Assembly: GCF_000744285.1 (NCBI RefSeq)
Contig: NZ_JQLQ01000002.1
Location: 1,116,001-1,180,000, forward strand
DNA: 64,000 nt
Direction: 5' to 3'
Source: Carnobacterium pleistocenium FTR1
GTDB taxonomy: Bacteria > Bacillota > Bacilli > Lactobacillales > Carnobacteriaceae
This document shows positions 42,068-51,228 of this stretch, one piece after another. A program made the translations under genes and the position numbers. Every line of letters begins with the position of its first letter. Position 1 is the stretch's first letter. A model generated the notes under the pieces. It was not told where the DNA came from. It was given only the letters and a program-made list of their open reading frames with translations, and searched no databases.

Positions 42068-42907
42068 TTGTCGAAAAAAAGCGGATTTGCTGTTTTTCTG
42101 CTAGTTATTTTAGCTGTAGGAGTTGTCTTTTTTGGTATGAGTTACTCGAAAAAACAGCAACAAGAGTTAGTAACAGTTGCAGAACAAACGGATCAAAATG
42201 ATGAAGTAGAAACCAAAGAAGATGCTTCTCAAAAAATTGCTAGTTATGAAGAAAGTCGTGGAGACTTATCAGTACTAGACTATCTAAAGTACGTCAGTTC
42301 TCTGAAAGAAGAAATTTCCATTAGTTTTTATGGGGATATAGCACCAAAAGAATCATGGATCTCTACAACAGAACAATACATAAATAAACAAGTAGCCGGT
42401 TCAATGAAGAGCAATCATTTAGCTTACCCGGACTATAATTCTTATCAATTGATAAGTGAAAATAAAGTAATAGAATTAGCAGCAACGGATCCAGATGTTG
42501 TGTTTTTTCAATTAACGCCTTATGCTGATCAAGAACTGGATATTAGTTTAGAGGATTCAGGTAAGTATATAGCTCAGAATTACGCTGCAATCAAAGATGT
42601 TTTGCCTGAAGTGTTGGTTGTCTTTGTAACACCTAATCCTAGTAGTAGTGAAAAGGGTAATAATAACTCGAGAACACTTGATTACACGTCTTATTTAAAT
42701 GAAATGGTATCGACAGTTGAAAAGAATGAATGGCTTGTTTTTGATCTTCATAAAAGCTACCTAGAAAAACTGGAAACAGATGGTTTAGAATTAGTAAATA
42801 CCTTAACTGAAAATGGTAAATCGTTGAATGGGGAAGGAACAGCAATTTACAGTACCTCATTTGAAGAAGCCTTAAATCAAAAAGTTGATACAACGAGTGG
42901 ACTTTAA
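42068..42907 (+). CDS. Membrane-anchored SGNH/GDSL hydrolase-like protein
   Basis: About 279 residues: a basic N terminus and one membrane helix (GFAVFLLVILAVGVVFFGMS) as uncleaved signal anchor, an acidic linker (residues 35-65), then an extracellular SGNH-like domain. The first strand ISISFYGDIAPKESW occupies the place of the GDSL block, and LAATDPDVVFFQLTPYAD resembles block III; the classic catalytic Ser and C-terminal DxxH are not clearly conserved. Role probably in envelope modification. The TTG at 42068 lies eight bases after GAGGAG; the GTG at 42059 overlaps that site. Confidence 0.6.
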   Translation: MSKKSGFAVFLLVILAVGVVFFGMSYSKKQQQELVTVAEQTDQNDEVETKEDASQKIASYEESRGDLSVLDYLKYVSSLKEEISISFYGDIAPKESWISTTEQYINKQVAGSMKSNHLAYPDYNSYQLISENKVIELAATDPDVVFFQLTPYADQELDISLEDSGKYIAQNYAAIKDVLPEVLVVFVTPNPSSSEKGNNNSRTLDYTSYLNEMVSTVEKNEWLVFDLHKSYLEKLETDGLELVNTLTENGKSLNGEGTAIYSTSFEEALNQKVDTTSGL

Positions 42908-42917
42908 GAATGAAAAA

Positions 42918-42952
42918 AAACAGTTGAGCAAAAATTGCTCAACTGTTTTTTT
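42918..42952 (+). terminator. Terminator after the SGNH-like gene
   Basis: Perfect 14-bp stem AAACAGTTGAGCAA/TTGCTCAACTGTTT with a short loop, then T residues. Confidence 0.9.
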
Positions 42953-43011
42953 GTTTATATAATTTTTAGTATTGATAAATTCCATTCAATTACTGATCTG
43001 AATTTTTTTCT

Positions 43012-44109
43012 TTATTGTTCGATGTGCTCAATATTCGAAATTTCAGTATCCTGATTCCAATCATTTCCTTTGAAACTGCTAACTAAAATATTCAAATGCT
43101 CCAAGTGTTCTTCATATTTCAAAATACTAGACATAATATGGATGACTGCATTGCTTTGTCCATAATCATCATGCATATATTCTTCTAAACTAGCTTCATC
43201 AAAGAACGACTGCATAAATTCTTTTCTAAGCGGGGCTTTATAAGCAATGAAGTTTACACTATCTGGTGAAACACGCCCATTGAACTTCAACAAAATTTGT
43301 TCATGAGCTGTAAGTAAAGTCTCAAGACGTTCACGGATCAAAATGCGCAGTTCTTTCGGGAAATGGTTAAATGAATTTTCATATTTATGAAAAGTATAAG
43401 ATAAATCATAAGCTTCTTTTGCAGTTTCAATAATTTTCCGATAAACAACCACTTTCCGCATTTTTTGAACGCGATCTTTTTTCTTGGTGACCATTCCTTC
43501 ATCTCTAAATAATGACAAGTAGACATCCATTCGATTTAGTTCAGATTTGATCCATTTTAAGTCTTTTTTTAGAACAGGATATTGGCTATTTTTCCGAACG
43601 CTGGCACGTAGAAATTTCATGATTTCAGTAGTTGAATAGTCTGTCACATGATACAATTTTTCTTCATACTTCGGTGGGAATAAAGTTGTGTTTACTAGGA
43701 AAGCAATGACAACTCCCATAATAGTAGCTATGACCCTTATCGTTGCATAGAGAATAAAATCGTCTCCGGTAGTTTGCATGATAACAATCAACGTTACCGT
43801 TGCCAAACCAATCACACTACTAAGATTTAACTGATTTAAGATAGCAATCAAGAAGGCAGCTGCGACCCCTATTACGATAAAATGATTTCCTAAAGTCAAA
43901 GTAATAACAACTGCGACAAAGGCACCAATCAAATTGGCAATAATACGATCTTTGAGAGTATTGATCGATCTTTTGACAGAAGGCTGTAACGCAAAAATTG
44001 CCGATATAGCAGCCAAAACACTGCCCGATGGGAAGTTTAATAGCGCAGGTATCGCTAAAGAAAGAGCCACAGCAATTCCTGTTTTGAGCGTTCTTGCTCC
44101 AATTTTCAT
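43012..44109 (-). CDS. Aromatic acid exporter/FUSC family membrane protein
   Basis: A 365-residue protein. Residues 5-145 contain about six membrane helices of the ArAE_1/FUSC type (ALSLAIPALLNFPSGSVLAA, ALQPSVKRSINTLKDRIIAN, VIGLATVTLIVIMQTTGDDF); the remaining 210 residues are a helical cytosolic domain. Relatives are called aromatic acid exporters, but the substrate in Firmicutes is unproved. It stands alone on the minus strand, downstream of hemL with a 125-base gap. Confidence 0.82.
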   Translation of the reverse strand: MKIGARTLKTGIAVALSLAIPALLNFPSGSVLAAISAIFALQPSVKRSINTLKDRIIANLIGAFVAVVITLTLGNHFIVIGVAAAFLIAILNQLNLSSVIGLATVTLIVIMQTTGDDFILYATIRVIATIMGVVIAFLVNTTLFPPKYEEKLYHVTDYSTTEIMKFLRASVRKNSQYPVLKKDLKWIKSELNRMDVYLSLFRDEGMVTKKKDRVQKMRKVVVYRKIIETAKEAYDLSYTFHKYENSFNHFPKELRILIRERLETLLTAHEQILLKFNGRVSPDSVNFIAYKAPLRKEFMQSFFDEASLEEYMHDDYGQSNAVIHIMSSILKYEEHLEHLNILVSSFKGNDWNQDTEISNIEHIEQ

Positions 44110-44234
44110 AAAATAAATTCACTCCATTTGATTGATAGTTGTACCTTTATGATAAGCTACTTAGAATGATTAAGCAAAGATTTTATAGTCAATAGTTTGA
44201 AAATTAAGACAATAGTACCCAAATATTTAAATTC

Positions 44235-45527
44235 TTAAACTAATTTAGCAAAAGCTTTATCAATAGCTTGTTTTGTTTCATCAATATCTTTTTGAGTATG
44301 CATAATGGTTAAAAACCAAGCTTCGTACTTACTTGGAGCTAAATTGATTCCCTCATCTAGCATAGCTTTGAAAAAATATCCAAAACGTTCGGTATTCGTA
44401 TTTTTTGCATCTGCGTAATCCTCAATTGGATGATCAGAGAAGTAGACCGTTAAGGAACCACCAATTTGATTCACAACTGTTGGAATGGCATATTTTTTTC
44501 CTGCACCAAGTAACGCTTCTTTTAATTGAACAGCGAAATCAGCCATTCTTTCATATATGCCAGGTTCTTGCAAAACTTCTAAACAAGCAATTCCGGCTTG
44601 CATGGAAAGTGGGTTACCTGACATTGTACCAGCTTGATAGGCAGGTCCAAGAGGGGCAACCGTATCCATAATTTGGGATGGTCCACCATATGCACCAATA
44701 GGTAAGCCGCCACCGATTGATTTACCAAAGGCCGTTAAATCAGGAATCACACCTAACATATCTTGTGCAGCTCCATATCGGAAACGGAAATTGGTAATCA
44801 CTTCGTCATAGATGACTAATGCGCCATAGTTATGTGTAATTTCGTTAACAGCCTCTAAAAAGCCAGGTTTTGGAGCTACCATGCCAAAGTTTCCAACAAT
44901 GGGTTCAACTAAAACGCCCGCTACTTGGTCTCCCCATTTTTCCATAACGGCTCTGTAAGATTCGACGTCGTTATAAGGTACGGTGATCACTTCTTTAGAG
45001 GTTCCTTTTGTTACACCACCAGAATCTGTGGTTCCTAAAGTAGCAGGGCCGCTACCTGCTTCAACCAAAACCAAATCAAAATGGCCGTGGTATTGACCAG
45101 TAAATTTAACAATCAATTCGCGTTTTGTATACGCGCGTGCGACTCGAACAGTGGTCATAACGGCTTCAGTTCCTGAATTGGTGAAACGAACTTTGTCCAT
45201 TGAAGGAATAGCGTCCGTTAACATTTTAGCAAAAGTTATTTCATGCTCTGATGGTGTGCCAAACAAAACACCTGTATCTGCAGCTCTTTTGATAGCTTCT
45301 ACAACATGTGGATGATTAAATCCAGTGATAATTGGTCCAAAAGCTGCTAAATAATCGATATAGCGATTGTCGTCAACATCATATAAATAAGCTCCATCTC
45401 CACGAGCCATAGTAACAGGATTTCCTCCACCGACTCCTTTAAAAGAGCGACTTGGACTATTGACCCCTCCTACAATAACTTTGTTTGCTTCATTAGCTAA
45501 TCGGTCACTTTGACTATGGTTTAACAT
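44235..45527 (-). CDS. hemL: Glutamate-1-semialdehyde 2,1-aminomutase
   Basis: A 430-residue class-III aminotransferase-fold PLP enzyme that makes 5-aminolevulinate. [20 protein letters not shown] at the N terminus, [30 protein letters not shown], and the PLP lysine in [18 protein letters not shown] are the HemL signatures. No other tetrapyrrole gene is in the window, so it corresponds to the stand-alone GsaB type found next to perR in Bacilli. Its role in an organism that may lack the rest of the haem pathway is unclear. The minus-strand ribosome site is GAGGAGG. Confidence 0.9.
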   Translation of the reverse strand: MLNHSQSDRLANEANKVIVGGVNSPSRSFKGVGGGNPVTMARGDGAYLYDVDDNRYIDYLAAFGPIITGFNHPHVVEAIKRAADTGVLFGTPSEHEITFAKMLTDAIPSMDKVRFTNSGTEAVMTTVRVARAYTKRELIVKFTGQYHGHFDLVLVEAGSGPATLGTTDSGGVTKGTSKEVITVPYNDVESYRAVMEKWGDQVAGVLVEPIVGNFGMVAPKPGFLEAVNEITHNYGALVIYDEVITNFRFRYGAAQDMLGVIPDLTAFGKSIGGGLPIGAYGGPSQIMDTVAPLGPAYQAGTMSGNPLSMQAGIACLEVLQEPGIYERMADFAVQLKEALLGAGKKYAIPTVVNQIGGSLTVYFSDHPIEDYADAKNTNTERFGYFFKAMLDEGINLAPSKYEAWFLTIMHTQKDIDETKQAIDKAFAKLV

Positions 45528-45640
45528 AAAATAATTTCCTCCTCAAAAAGTAAAATCATTCCTATTGTAAGTCTCTTAAGTTATAAGTGCAATCTTTCTA
45601 TCAAGTAAGCAGTATTACTTGCAAAATCGGTCCGTAAAAG

Positions 45641-45657
45641 TTATTATAAGATAATAA
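45641..45657. promoter_or_regulatory. AT-rich dyad between hemL and perR
   Basis: TTATTAT-AAG-ATAATAA, an inverted repeat similar in composition to a PerR box (consensus TTATAATNATTATAA) but with a 3-base centre. It lies between divergent hemL and perR, so it may serve autoregulation or shared control. Confidence 0.35.
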
Positions 45658-45732
45658 TCACTATCAAATGACAATTATAATTTAATAGTACAACTTTTTT
45701 ATTATTGCCTTTGATTTGAAAGGAGGAATAGT

Positions 45733-46191
45733 ATGTCTTCGAATCATTTAGTCATCCAATCGATTGAAAAATTAAAGCGAGCTCATATTCGTATTACACC
45801 ACAACGTCAGGGAATCTTAGAATATTTAATTGAAAATCATAACCACCCTACTGCTGATGAAATTTATCAAGCGCTTGAAGAACAATTTCCTAGCATGAGT
45901 GCTGCAACCGTGTATAATAATTTGCGGCTATTTACTAAAATTGGCTTTGTAGTTGAAATGAATTATGGAGATGCTTCAAGTCGATTTGATTTCACTTCCA
46001 CCCAACATTACCACGCTATTTGTGAATTTTGTGGGAGAATTGAAGACTTGTATTATCCAGGCTTAGAAGATATTGGTGTAGTAACAACTAATTTAACAGG
46101 GTTTAAAGTCAAACGACATCGATTGGAGATTTATGGGATTTGTCCTGAATGCCAATTGAAACAAGAGGAAGCAGCACAAACTGAAGCGTAA
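45733..46191 (+). CDS. perR: Peroxide-responsive Fur-family repressor PerR
   Basis: A 152-residue Fur-family protein. The winged helix is in residues 20-80 (RITPQRQGILEYL; SAATVYNNLRLF). Regulatory metal ligands His38, Asp86, His92, His94 and Asp105 and structural-zinc cysteines 97, 100, 137 and 140 line up one residue off B. subtilis PerR; the aspartate (RFDFTSTQHYHAICEFCG) is the PerR-specific residue that supports peroxide sensing by histidine oxidation. It starts after AAAGGAGG and is followed by its own terminator. Confidence 0.92.
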   Translation: MSSNHLVIQSIEKLKRAHIRITPQRQGILEYLIENHNHPTADEIYQALEEQFPSMSAATVYNNLRLFTKIGFVVEMNYGDASSRFDFTSTQHYHAICEFCGRIEDLYYPGLEDIGVVTTNLTGFKVKRHRLEIYGICPECQLKQEEAAQTEA

Positions 46192-46209
46192 AAATTAAGT
46201 GACAAACTT

Positions 46210-46261
46210 AAATAAGCAAGTGCAACTGAGGCGAATGTCCTAGTTACACTTGCTTATTTTA
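46210..46261 (+). terminator. Terminator after perR
   Basis: AAATAAGCAAGTG pairs with CACTTGCTTATTT, with an inner AACT/AGTT pairing, followed by T residues. Confidence 0.85.
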
Positions 46262-46336
46262 ACTGGTGACTTTAAATCAAAGATGTTTTAAAAAAGATCT
46301 AAATGATAACGCCTTTTTATTTGGAATCAAAGAAGA

Positions 46337-46365
46337 TTGACACAAAAAAAGATTCTGTATACTAT
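46337..46365 (+). promoter_or_regulatory. malR promoter
   Basis: Consensus TTGACA (46337-46342), 17-base spacer, TACTAT (46360-46365), 64 bases before the malR start. Confidence 0.6.
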
Positions 46366-46428
46366 AAAGAAGAAAGAGTGTATTTATAAAAGGGTTAGAA
46401 AATCGAAATAAAAGAGAGGTGACCTTAC

Positions 46429-47382
46429 ATGGCAACGCTCAATGATGTCGCAAAAAAAGCAAACGTATCAAAAATGACGGTATCTAGGGTAATCAATCAT
46501 CCTGAACAAGTGACAGATGAATTGAAAGAACTAGTATTTGAAGCAATGGAAGAATTGAGTTACCGACCAAATGTTGCAGCAAAGGCACTTGTCAGTAACC
46601 GTACTCAAATCATCAAATTATTTATCCTTGAAGAAATGGATACAACTGAACCTTATTACATGAATTTATTGATGGGCATCGCACAAGAATTAGACAATCG
46701 GCATTATTCCTTGCAGCTAGTAACTAAAAACAACTTTGATATCGGGGCATGTGATGGGTACATTATTTGTGGAATGCGCGAAAGCGATTATGAATGGATA
46801 AGTGGTGCTACAAAACCAGTCGTATTATTTGGAGAAAATCGACATGGATATGATTTTGTGGATTCAAATAATAAGGAAGGTGTAGCGAACGCGACACAAT
46901 TTGGGATCGATTTAGGCTATGAGCAGATTATTTTTATTGGAATCGATATCAAAGAACCTTTCGAATGTTCAAGAGAGGATGGATACATAGCAACACTCCA
47001 AATAAATAAACGAGAACCAGAAATCCACCGTTTTGAAAATCGTTCGCGGTATGCTGCAAATTTTATTAAAGAAAATTGGGCTACCTTTAAAACGAATACG
47101 CTCTTTATTTGCAGTTCTGATCGATTAGCAATTGGGATTCAAAGAGGGGTTATCAACATGGGAGGAACGGTTCCGTCTGATTTTGGAATTATCGGCTATG
47201 ACGGTGTTTTTTTAGATCAAATTGCTTTTCCGCAACTAACAACCGTAAAGCAACCGGTTGTCCAAATGGGTGAAGCTTGCGCGAAGATGGTATTGAATAA
47301 AATTGAACAAAAGAATGCCCCACAAGGAGAACTATTGTTCACTCCTGAACTAATTGCTAGGGGAACAACAACGCAGCGGTAA
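46429..47382 (+). CDS. malR: LacI-family repressor of the maltose locus (MalR)
   Basis: A 317-residue LacI/GalR protein: N-terminal helix-turn-helix TLNDVAKKANVSKMTVSRVI and hinge NVAAKALVSNRT, then a periplasmic-binding-type effector domain (LFICSSDRLAIGIQRG, GIIGYDGVFLDQIAFPQLTT). The effector domain has the short form typical of MalR, and the large maltose locus follows directly. It likely binds the TGTTACCGnTAACA-type sites at 49388 and 54878. It has its own promoter and terminator, so it is not cotranscribed with its targets. Confidence 0.85.
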   Translation: MATLNDVAKKANVSKMTVSRVINHPEQVTDELKELVFEAMEELSYRPNVAAKALVSNRTQIIKLFILEEMDTTEPYYMNLLMGIAQELDNRHYSLQLVTKNNFDIGACDGYIICGMRESDYEWISGATKPVVLFGENRHGYDFVDSNNKEGVANATQFGIDLGYEQIIFIGIDIKEPFECSREDGYIATLQINKREPEIHRFENRSRYAANFIKENWATFKTNTLFICSSDRLAIGIQRGVINMGGTVPSDFGIIGYDGVFLDQIAFPQLTTVKQPVVQMGEACAKMVLNKIEQKNAPQGELLFTPELIARGTTTQR

Positions 47383-47416
47383 AAATTCGTGCACAAGCAT
47401 CAATTTGATGGTTACA

Positions 47417-47459
47417 AAAATACTTCCTCTTATGAAAATAAGCGGGAGTATTTTTTTTG
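47417..47459 (+). terminator. Terminator after malR
   Basis: AAAATACTTCC pairs with GGGAGTATTTT (one mismatch), with an inner CTTAT/ATAAG pairing, followed by T residues. Confidence 0.75.
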
Positions 47460-47608
47460 AAAGCTAATTTTAAAAAAAATTAGTTTCTTTCGGACTTCAA
47501 GGATGTAGATTTTAATTAACAAAAAATGAATTCGGCTGTTGGTTAAGGCGTTCTATGTAAAAAAAATAAATTGCAATCGTAAAAGTAGCAATCTGTTCAT
47601 AGTTTACA

Positions 47609-47626
47609 TACAATAACGGTAACTAG
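47609..47626 (+). promoter_or_regulatory. Half operator and -10 before the first alpha-glucosidase gene
   Basis: A TACAAT -10-like box (47609-47614) is followed by ACGGTAACT, which matches one arm (GGTAACA) of the palindromes at 49388 and 54878. The other arm is poorly conserved. Confidence 0.35.
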
Positions 47627-47655
47627 CGTTTAAAAATGATGAAGGAGCGATACTC

Positions 47656-49356
47656 ATGGAAGAACAAGATTGGTGGAAAAAAGCAATCGTTTACCAAGTT
47701 TATCCAAGAAGTTTTAAAGATACTAATGGAGATGGCATTGGGGATCTTAAAGGCATTATTTCTCGCTTAGATTATATTCAGCAATTAGGTGCTACAGCTA
47801 TCTGGCTCAACCCAATTTTCACTTCACCGCAAGTAGATAATGGATATGATGTATCCGATTATTATACGATCGATCCAATTTTTGGAACCATTGAAGATGT
47901 CGAGGAATTGATTGCAGCAGCTCATAAACGCGATTTGAAAGTTATTTTTGATTTTGTTGTGAATCATACGTCTGATAAGCATCCTTGGTTCCAAGAAGCG
48001 CTAAAAGGACCAGAAAATCCATATCGTGATTTCTATATTTGGGAAGATCCTAAAAAAGGTGGTCATTTACCCAATAACTGGGTCGCCGTTTTTGGTGGTT
48101 CTGTTTGGGAAAAAGAACCTGTTGGAGACCAATATTATTTTCATTTGTTCAAAAAAGAAATGCCTGATTTAAATTGGGACAATCCAGAAGTTGAAAAAGC
48201 GATGTTGGATATTGGAAAATTTTGGTTGCATCACGGGGTTGATGGATTTCGCTTAGATGCGTTTATTCATATGGATAAATTAGATGACTTTCAGACGATT
48301 GAAATGGAAGAAGGTCGAGAACTGGTTTCTGCTCAAAAAATCAATGCTTTTTTACCTAATATTAAAAACTATGTTCAAAAATTGACCATGGATTTACGAA
48401 AAGTTAAAAAAGACGTTTTTATTTTAGGTGAAGCTGCTTCAGCTGATGTGGATCTTGCTTTTGAGTATGCTGATCCTGAAAGCAATATGTGCGATGCGAT
48501 TGTTTCCTTTTTGATTTTTCCAGAAGACGAGCAGATGAAAGATCCACGACTGCCATTCAACATGCAATCGAGTCGATTAGATCGAAAAGCATTTAAAAAA
48601 GTTATGACTGACTGGCAAACGAAAATGAACCCAACCGGTGGACCTGTTTTGTATTGGAGCAATCATGACATGCCCCGAGCCGTTTCACGTTTTGGAAATG
48701 TGGAAAAATATAGAGACAACAGCAGCAAAATGTTAGCGACTTTAATGTACCTACAACATGGCATCCCATTTATTTTTAATGGCGAAGAAATTGGTATGCG
48801 TAATTTACAATGTGCAGACCATCATATATTTGACACACCAGGGGCTATCCCTTTTTATGAAAAAGCCAAGCAACTAGGGTATTCTGAAGAACACATCTTG
48901 AAAGAATTAAACCACACAGGACGAGATGTGAGCCGAGGAGCTATGCAGTGGGACGCTTCAAAATTTGCTGGTTTTTCAACAGTCGAACCATGGAGTGTTT
49001 TAAACGTAGAAGAAAAATACAATGTAGCGGATCAACAAAGAGACCCAAACAGTATTTTGGCGTATTACCAAGAGGTTTTAAAATTGAAAAAATCTTCCCT
49101 ATTTAGAGAAGGCTCTTTTAAATTGACTGAGACTAAAGAAGCGTTATACATCTATGAAAGAGATTTTGAAGGTCAGCGTGCAATCATCTGTTGTAATTTG
49201 TCCGATACCGAAGAGCACATTCAAGAGGATGGCATTTCAAAAGCTGGTTGGAAGATTCTGTTACAAAATGAGGGCAATACAATTGATCAAGATGCAGTTA
49301 CTTTGGCCCCATATGGAGCCGTCGTTTTTTTACATGATACCAAAGTTTCTAAGTAA
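47656..49356 (+). CDS. GH13_31 alpha-glucosidase, paralogue 1
   Basis: A 566-residue intracellular glycoside hydrolase that splits glucose from malto-oligosaccharides. (beta/alpha)8 signatures: VYQVYPRSFKDTNGDGIGDL, DFVVNHTSDKHPWF, nucleophile Asp201 in DGFRLDAFIH, acid/base Glu in FILGEAAS and the transition-state Asp in YWSNHDMPRA. The residue after the nucleophile is Ala rather than the Val of alpha-1,6-specific oligo-1,6-glucosidases, which argues for alpha-1,4 activity. No signal peptide. It has a close tandem paralogue at 49484, separated by an operator hairpin. Confidence 0.88.
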   Translation: MEEQDWWKKAIVYQVYPRSFKDTNGDGIGDLKGIISRLDYIQQLGATAIWLNPIFTSPQVDNGYDVSDYYTIDPIFGTIEDVEELIAAAHKRDLKVIFDFVVNHTSDKHPWFQEALKGPENPYRDFYIWEDPKKGGHLPNNWVAVFGGSVWEKEPVGDQYYFHLFKKEMPDLNWDNPEVEKAMLDIGKFWLHHGVDGFRLDAFIHMDKLDDFQTIEMEEGRELVSAQKINAFLPNIKNYVQKLTMDLRKVKKDVFILGEAASADVDLAFEYADPESNMCDAIVSFLIFPEDEQMKDPRLPFNMQSSRLDRKAFKKVMTDWQTKMNPTGGPVLYWSNHDMPRAVSRFGNVEKYRDNSSKMLATLMYLQHGIPFIFNGEEIGMRNLQCADHHIFDTPGAIPFYEKAKQLGYSEEHILKELNHTGRDVSRGAMQWDASKFAGFSTVEPWSVLNVEEKYNVADQQRDPNSILAYYQEVLKLKKSSLFREGSFKLTETKEALYIYERDFEGQRAIICCNLSDTEEHIQEDGISKAGWKILLQNEGNTIDQDAVTLAPYGAVVFLHDTKVSK

Positions 49357-49380
49357 GGATAAAAAATAAGCCACTGATTA

Positions 49381-49408
49381 AATAAGCTGTTACCGCTAAC
49401 AGCTTATT
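49381..49408. promoter_or_regulatory. Operator-like perfect palindrome between alpha-glucosidase genes
   Basis: AATAAGCTGTTA-CCGC-TAACAGCTTATT, a perfect 12-bp inverted repeat. Its core TGTTACCGCTAACA (49388-49401) matches the palindrome before the second binding-protein gene in all but one base, so it is a likely MalR operator. It could also form an RNA hairpin ending the first gene. Confidence 0.6.
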
Positions 49409-49413
49409 TCTGA

Positions 49414-49442
49414 TTGTAAGTGTTTTCATAATTCGGTAAACT
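49414..49442 (+). promoter_or_regulatory. Promoter with cre-like site for the second alpha-glucosidase gene
   Basis: TTGTAA (49414-49419), 17-base spacer, TAAACT (49437-49442). TGTAAGTGTTTTCA (49415-49428) matches cre with one mismatch and overlaps the -35 region, so CcpA could repress here. Confidence 0.45.
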
Positions 49443-49483
49443 AATAGTTGAAATGGAATTTAGTGAAGTCGAGGTGGCATAGT

Positions 49484-51172
49484 ATGAGTACCATTCATGA
49501 CAAGTGGTTTGAAAAAGCAGTTGTGTATCAAGTCTACCCTAAAAGTTTTCAGGATACAGATGATGATGGTATTGGTGATTTGAAAGGCATTCTTAAACGG
49601 ATGGACTATATCCAATCCCTTGGAGTAAATATGATTTGGTTGAATCCTGTTTTCGTTTCTCCGCAGGTCGATAATGGCTACGATGTGGCTAATTATTATG
49701 CTATTGATGATTTGTTTGGCACGATGGCGGATATGGAGAAACTAATTGAAGAAGCGCATAAACGGGGCATCAAAGTCATGTTGGATTTTGTATTGAATCA
49801 TACGTCTGATCAGCATCCTTGGTTCCAAGAAGCTTTGAAAGGTCCAGAGAATAGGTATCGGGATTACTATATCTGGCATGAAGCCGTTCACGGACAATCA
49901 ATACCAAATAATTGGGGCTCATTTTTTGGCGGTTCTGTTTGGGAAAAAGAATCTAGGAGTGATTCTTTCTATTTTCATTTATTTGCCAAGGAAATGCCGG
50001 ATTTGAATTGGGAGAACCCTGAAGTACGCTTGGCAATGGCTGATAGTGCTGAGTTTTGGTTAGATAAAGGAATTGATGCTTTAAGATTAGATGCATTTAT
50101 TCATGTTGCCAAAGAAGGTGGTTTTCCTGACGTCAGCCCAGCAAACAAAGGTGAAATCGTTTTGGCAGAGAACTATTATGCTAATTTACCAAAAGTGATC
50201 GATTACATGAACGAGTTCAATCAGCGTGTTCGTAAAAATCATCCAACTGTTTTTTTGGTTGGAGAAGCCGCGTCTGCAAGTGTTGAATTAGCAAAAAAAT
50301 ATACAGACCCGATAAATAAGGTATGTGATAGTGTGATAACGTTTCGGTACTTTCCCGAAACGGAAGAGTTAAAAGACAAACGACTGCCCTTAAATAGGCA
50401 GCATGGTAAGCTAGATTTAAAAAAATTCAAACTGACAATGGCAGAATGGCAAAAAGAATTAGCTGAAGTTGGCGGACCGGTATTGTATTGGAATAATCAT
50501 GATATGGCCCGAGCGGTTTCACGTTTTGGCGATGATGAACACCACCGTGATAACAGCAGTAAGATGCTGGCGACGTTAATGTATTTGCAAAAAGGCATTC
50601 CCTTTTTATTGAATGGCGAAGAAATAGGCATGAAAAATTTAACGATCAAAGCGATTGAAAATTTTTCTTTGCCAGGAGCGGATCTTTTTTATCAAATGGC
50701 ACTCGATTTAGGTCATTCAAAAGAATTTGCTTTGGAGCACTTAAATGCACGAAGCAAAGACGTTAGTAGAGGTGTTATGCAATGGGATGACACAAAATAT
50801 GCGGGATTTTCAGCTCATCTGCCATGGAGTGGCGTAAATCGCGAAGAAAAGTATAATGTGCTAGATCAAGAGACAGATGTAACCAGTGTATTGCATTACT
50901 ATCGAGCAGTATTAAAATTGAAAAAGGAACCTTTATTTATAAAAGGTGCGTTACAACTAATGGCAACAAGTTTGGAAACCTATTGTTATGAGCGTCATTG
51001 GGAAGCAGCTAAAGCTTTAGTGTGTTGCAATCTATCGGAAAAAACGCAAGTGGTTTCAATAAAAGGCTGGATCAATCAACCTTATACCGTTGCATTGACG
51101 AATCAAGGAAACACTTTGCAAAAGGAAACCGTGACCTTGAGTCCATATGGAGCAATGGTTATTCTAATGTGA
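49484..51172 (+). CDS. GH13_31 alpha-glucosidase, paralogue 2
   Basis: About 562 residues, clearly paralogous to the preceding gene: VYQVYPKSFQDTDDDGIGDL, LDFVLNHTSDQHPWF, nucleophile Asp in IDALRLDAFIHVA, Glu in FLVGEAAS, Asp in YWNNHDMARA. Ala again follows the nucleophile, favouring alpha-1,4 linkages. ATG 49484 is preceded by GAGGTGG; the TTG at 49448 has no site. It lies 56 bases upstream of the neopullulanase gene, probably on one transcript. Division of labour between the two paralogues is unknown. Confidence 0.88.
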   Translation: MSTIHDKWFEKAVVYQVYPKSFQDTDDDGIGDLKGILKRMDYIQSLGVNMIWLNPVFVSPQVDNGYDVANYYAIDDLFGTMADMEKLIEEAHKRGIKVMLDFVLNHTSDQHPWFQEALKGPENRYRDYYIWHEAVHGQSIPNNWGSFFGGSVWEKESRSDSFYFHLFAKEMPDLNWENPEVRLAMADSAEFWLDKGIDALRLDAFIHVAKEGGFPDVSPANKGEIVLAENYYANLPKVIDYMNEFNQRVRKNHPTVFLVGEAASASVELAKKYTDPINKVCDSVITFRYFPETEELKDKRLPLNRQHGKLDLKKFKLTMAEWQKELAEVGGPVLYWNNHDMARAVSRFGDDEHHRDNSSKMLATLMYLQKGIPFLLNGEEIGMKNLTIKAIENFSLPGADLFYQMALDLGHSKEFALEHLNARSKDVSRGVMQWDDTKYAGFSAHLPWSGVNREEKYNVLDQETDVTSVLHYYRAVLKLKKEPLFIKGALQLMATSLETYCYERHWEAAKALVCCNLSEKTQVVSIKGWINQPYTVALTNQGNTLQKETVTLSPYGAMVILM

Positions 51173-51228
51173 AAACCACTTATGAACAAGTAGACCTAAA
51201 ATAAACTTAAGAGATGAGGAATTTTATA

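Noticed and set aside
43820-44122. Minus- and plus-strand open frames of 60-100 codons inside the FUSC gene
   Set aside because: Out-of-frame shadows of a well supported membrane-protein gene, with Cys-rich or low-quality peptides.
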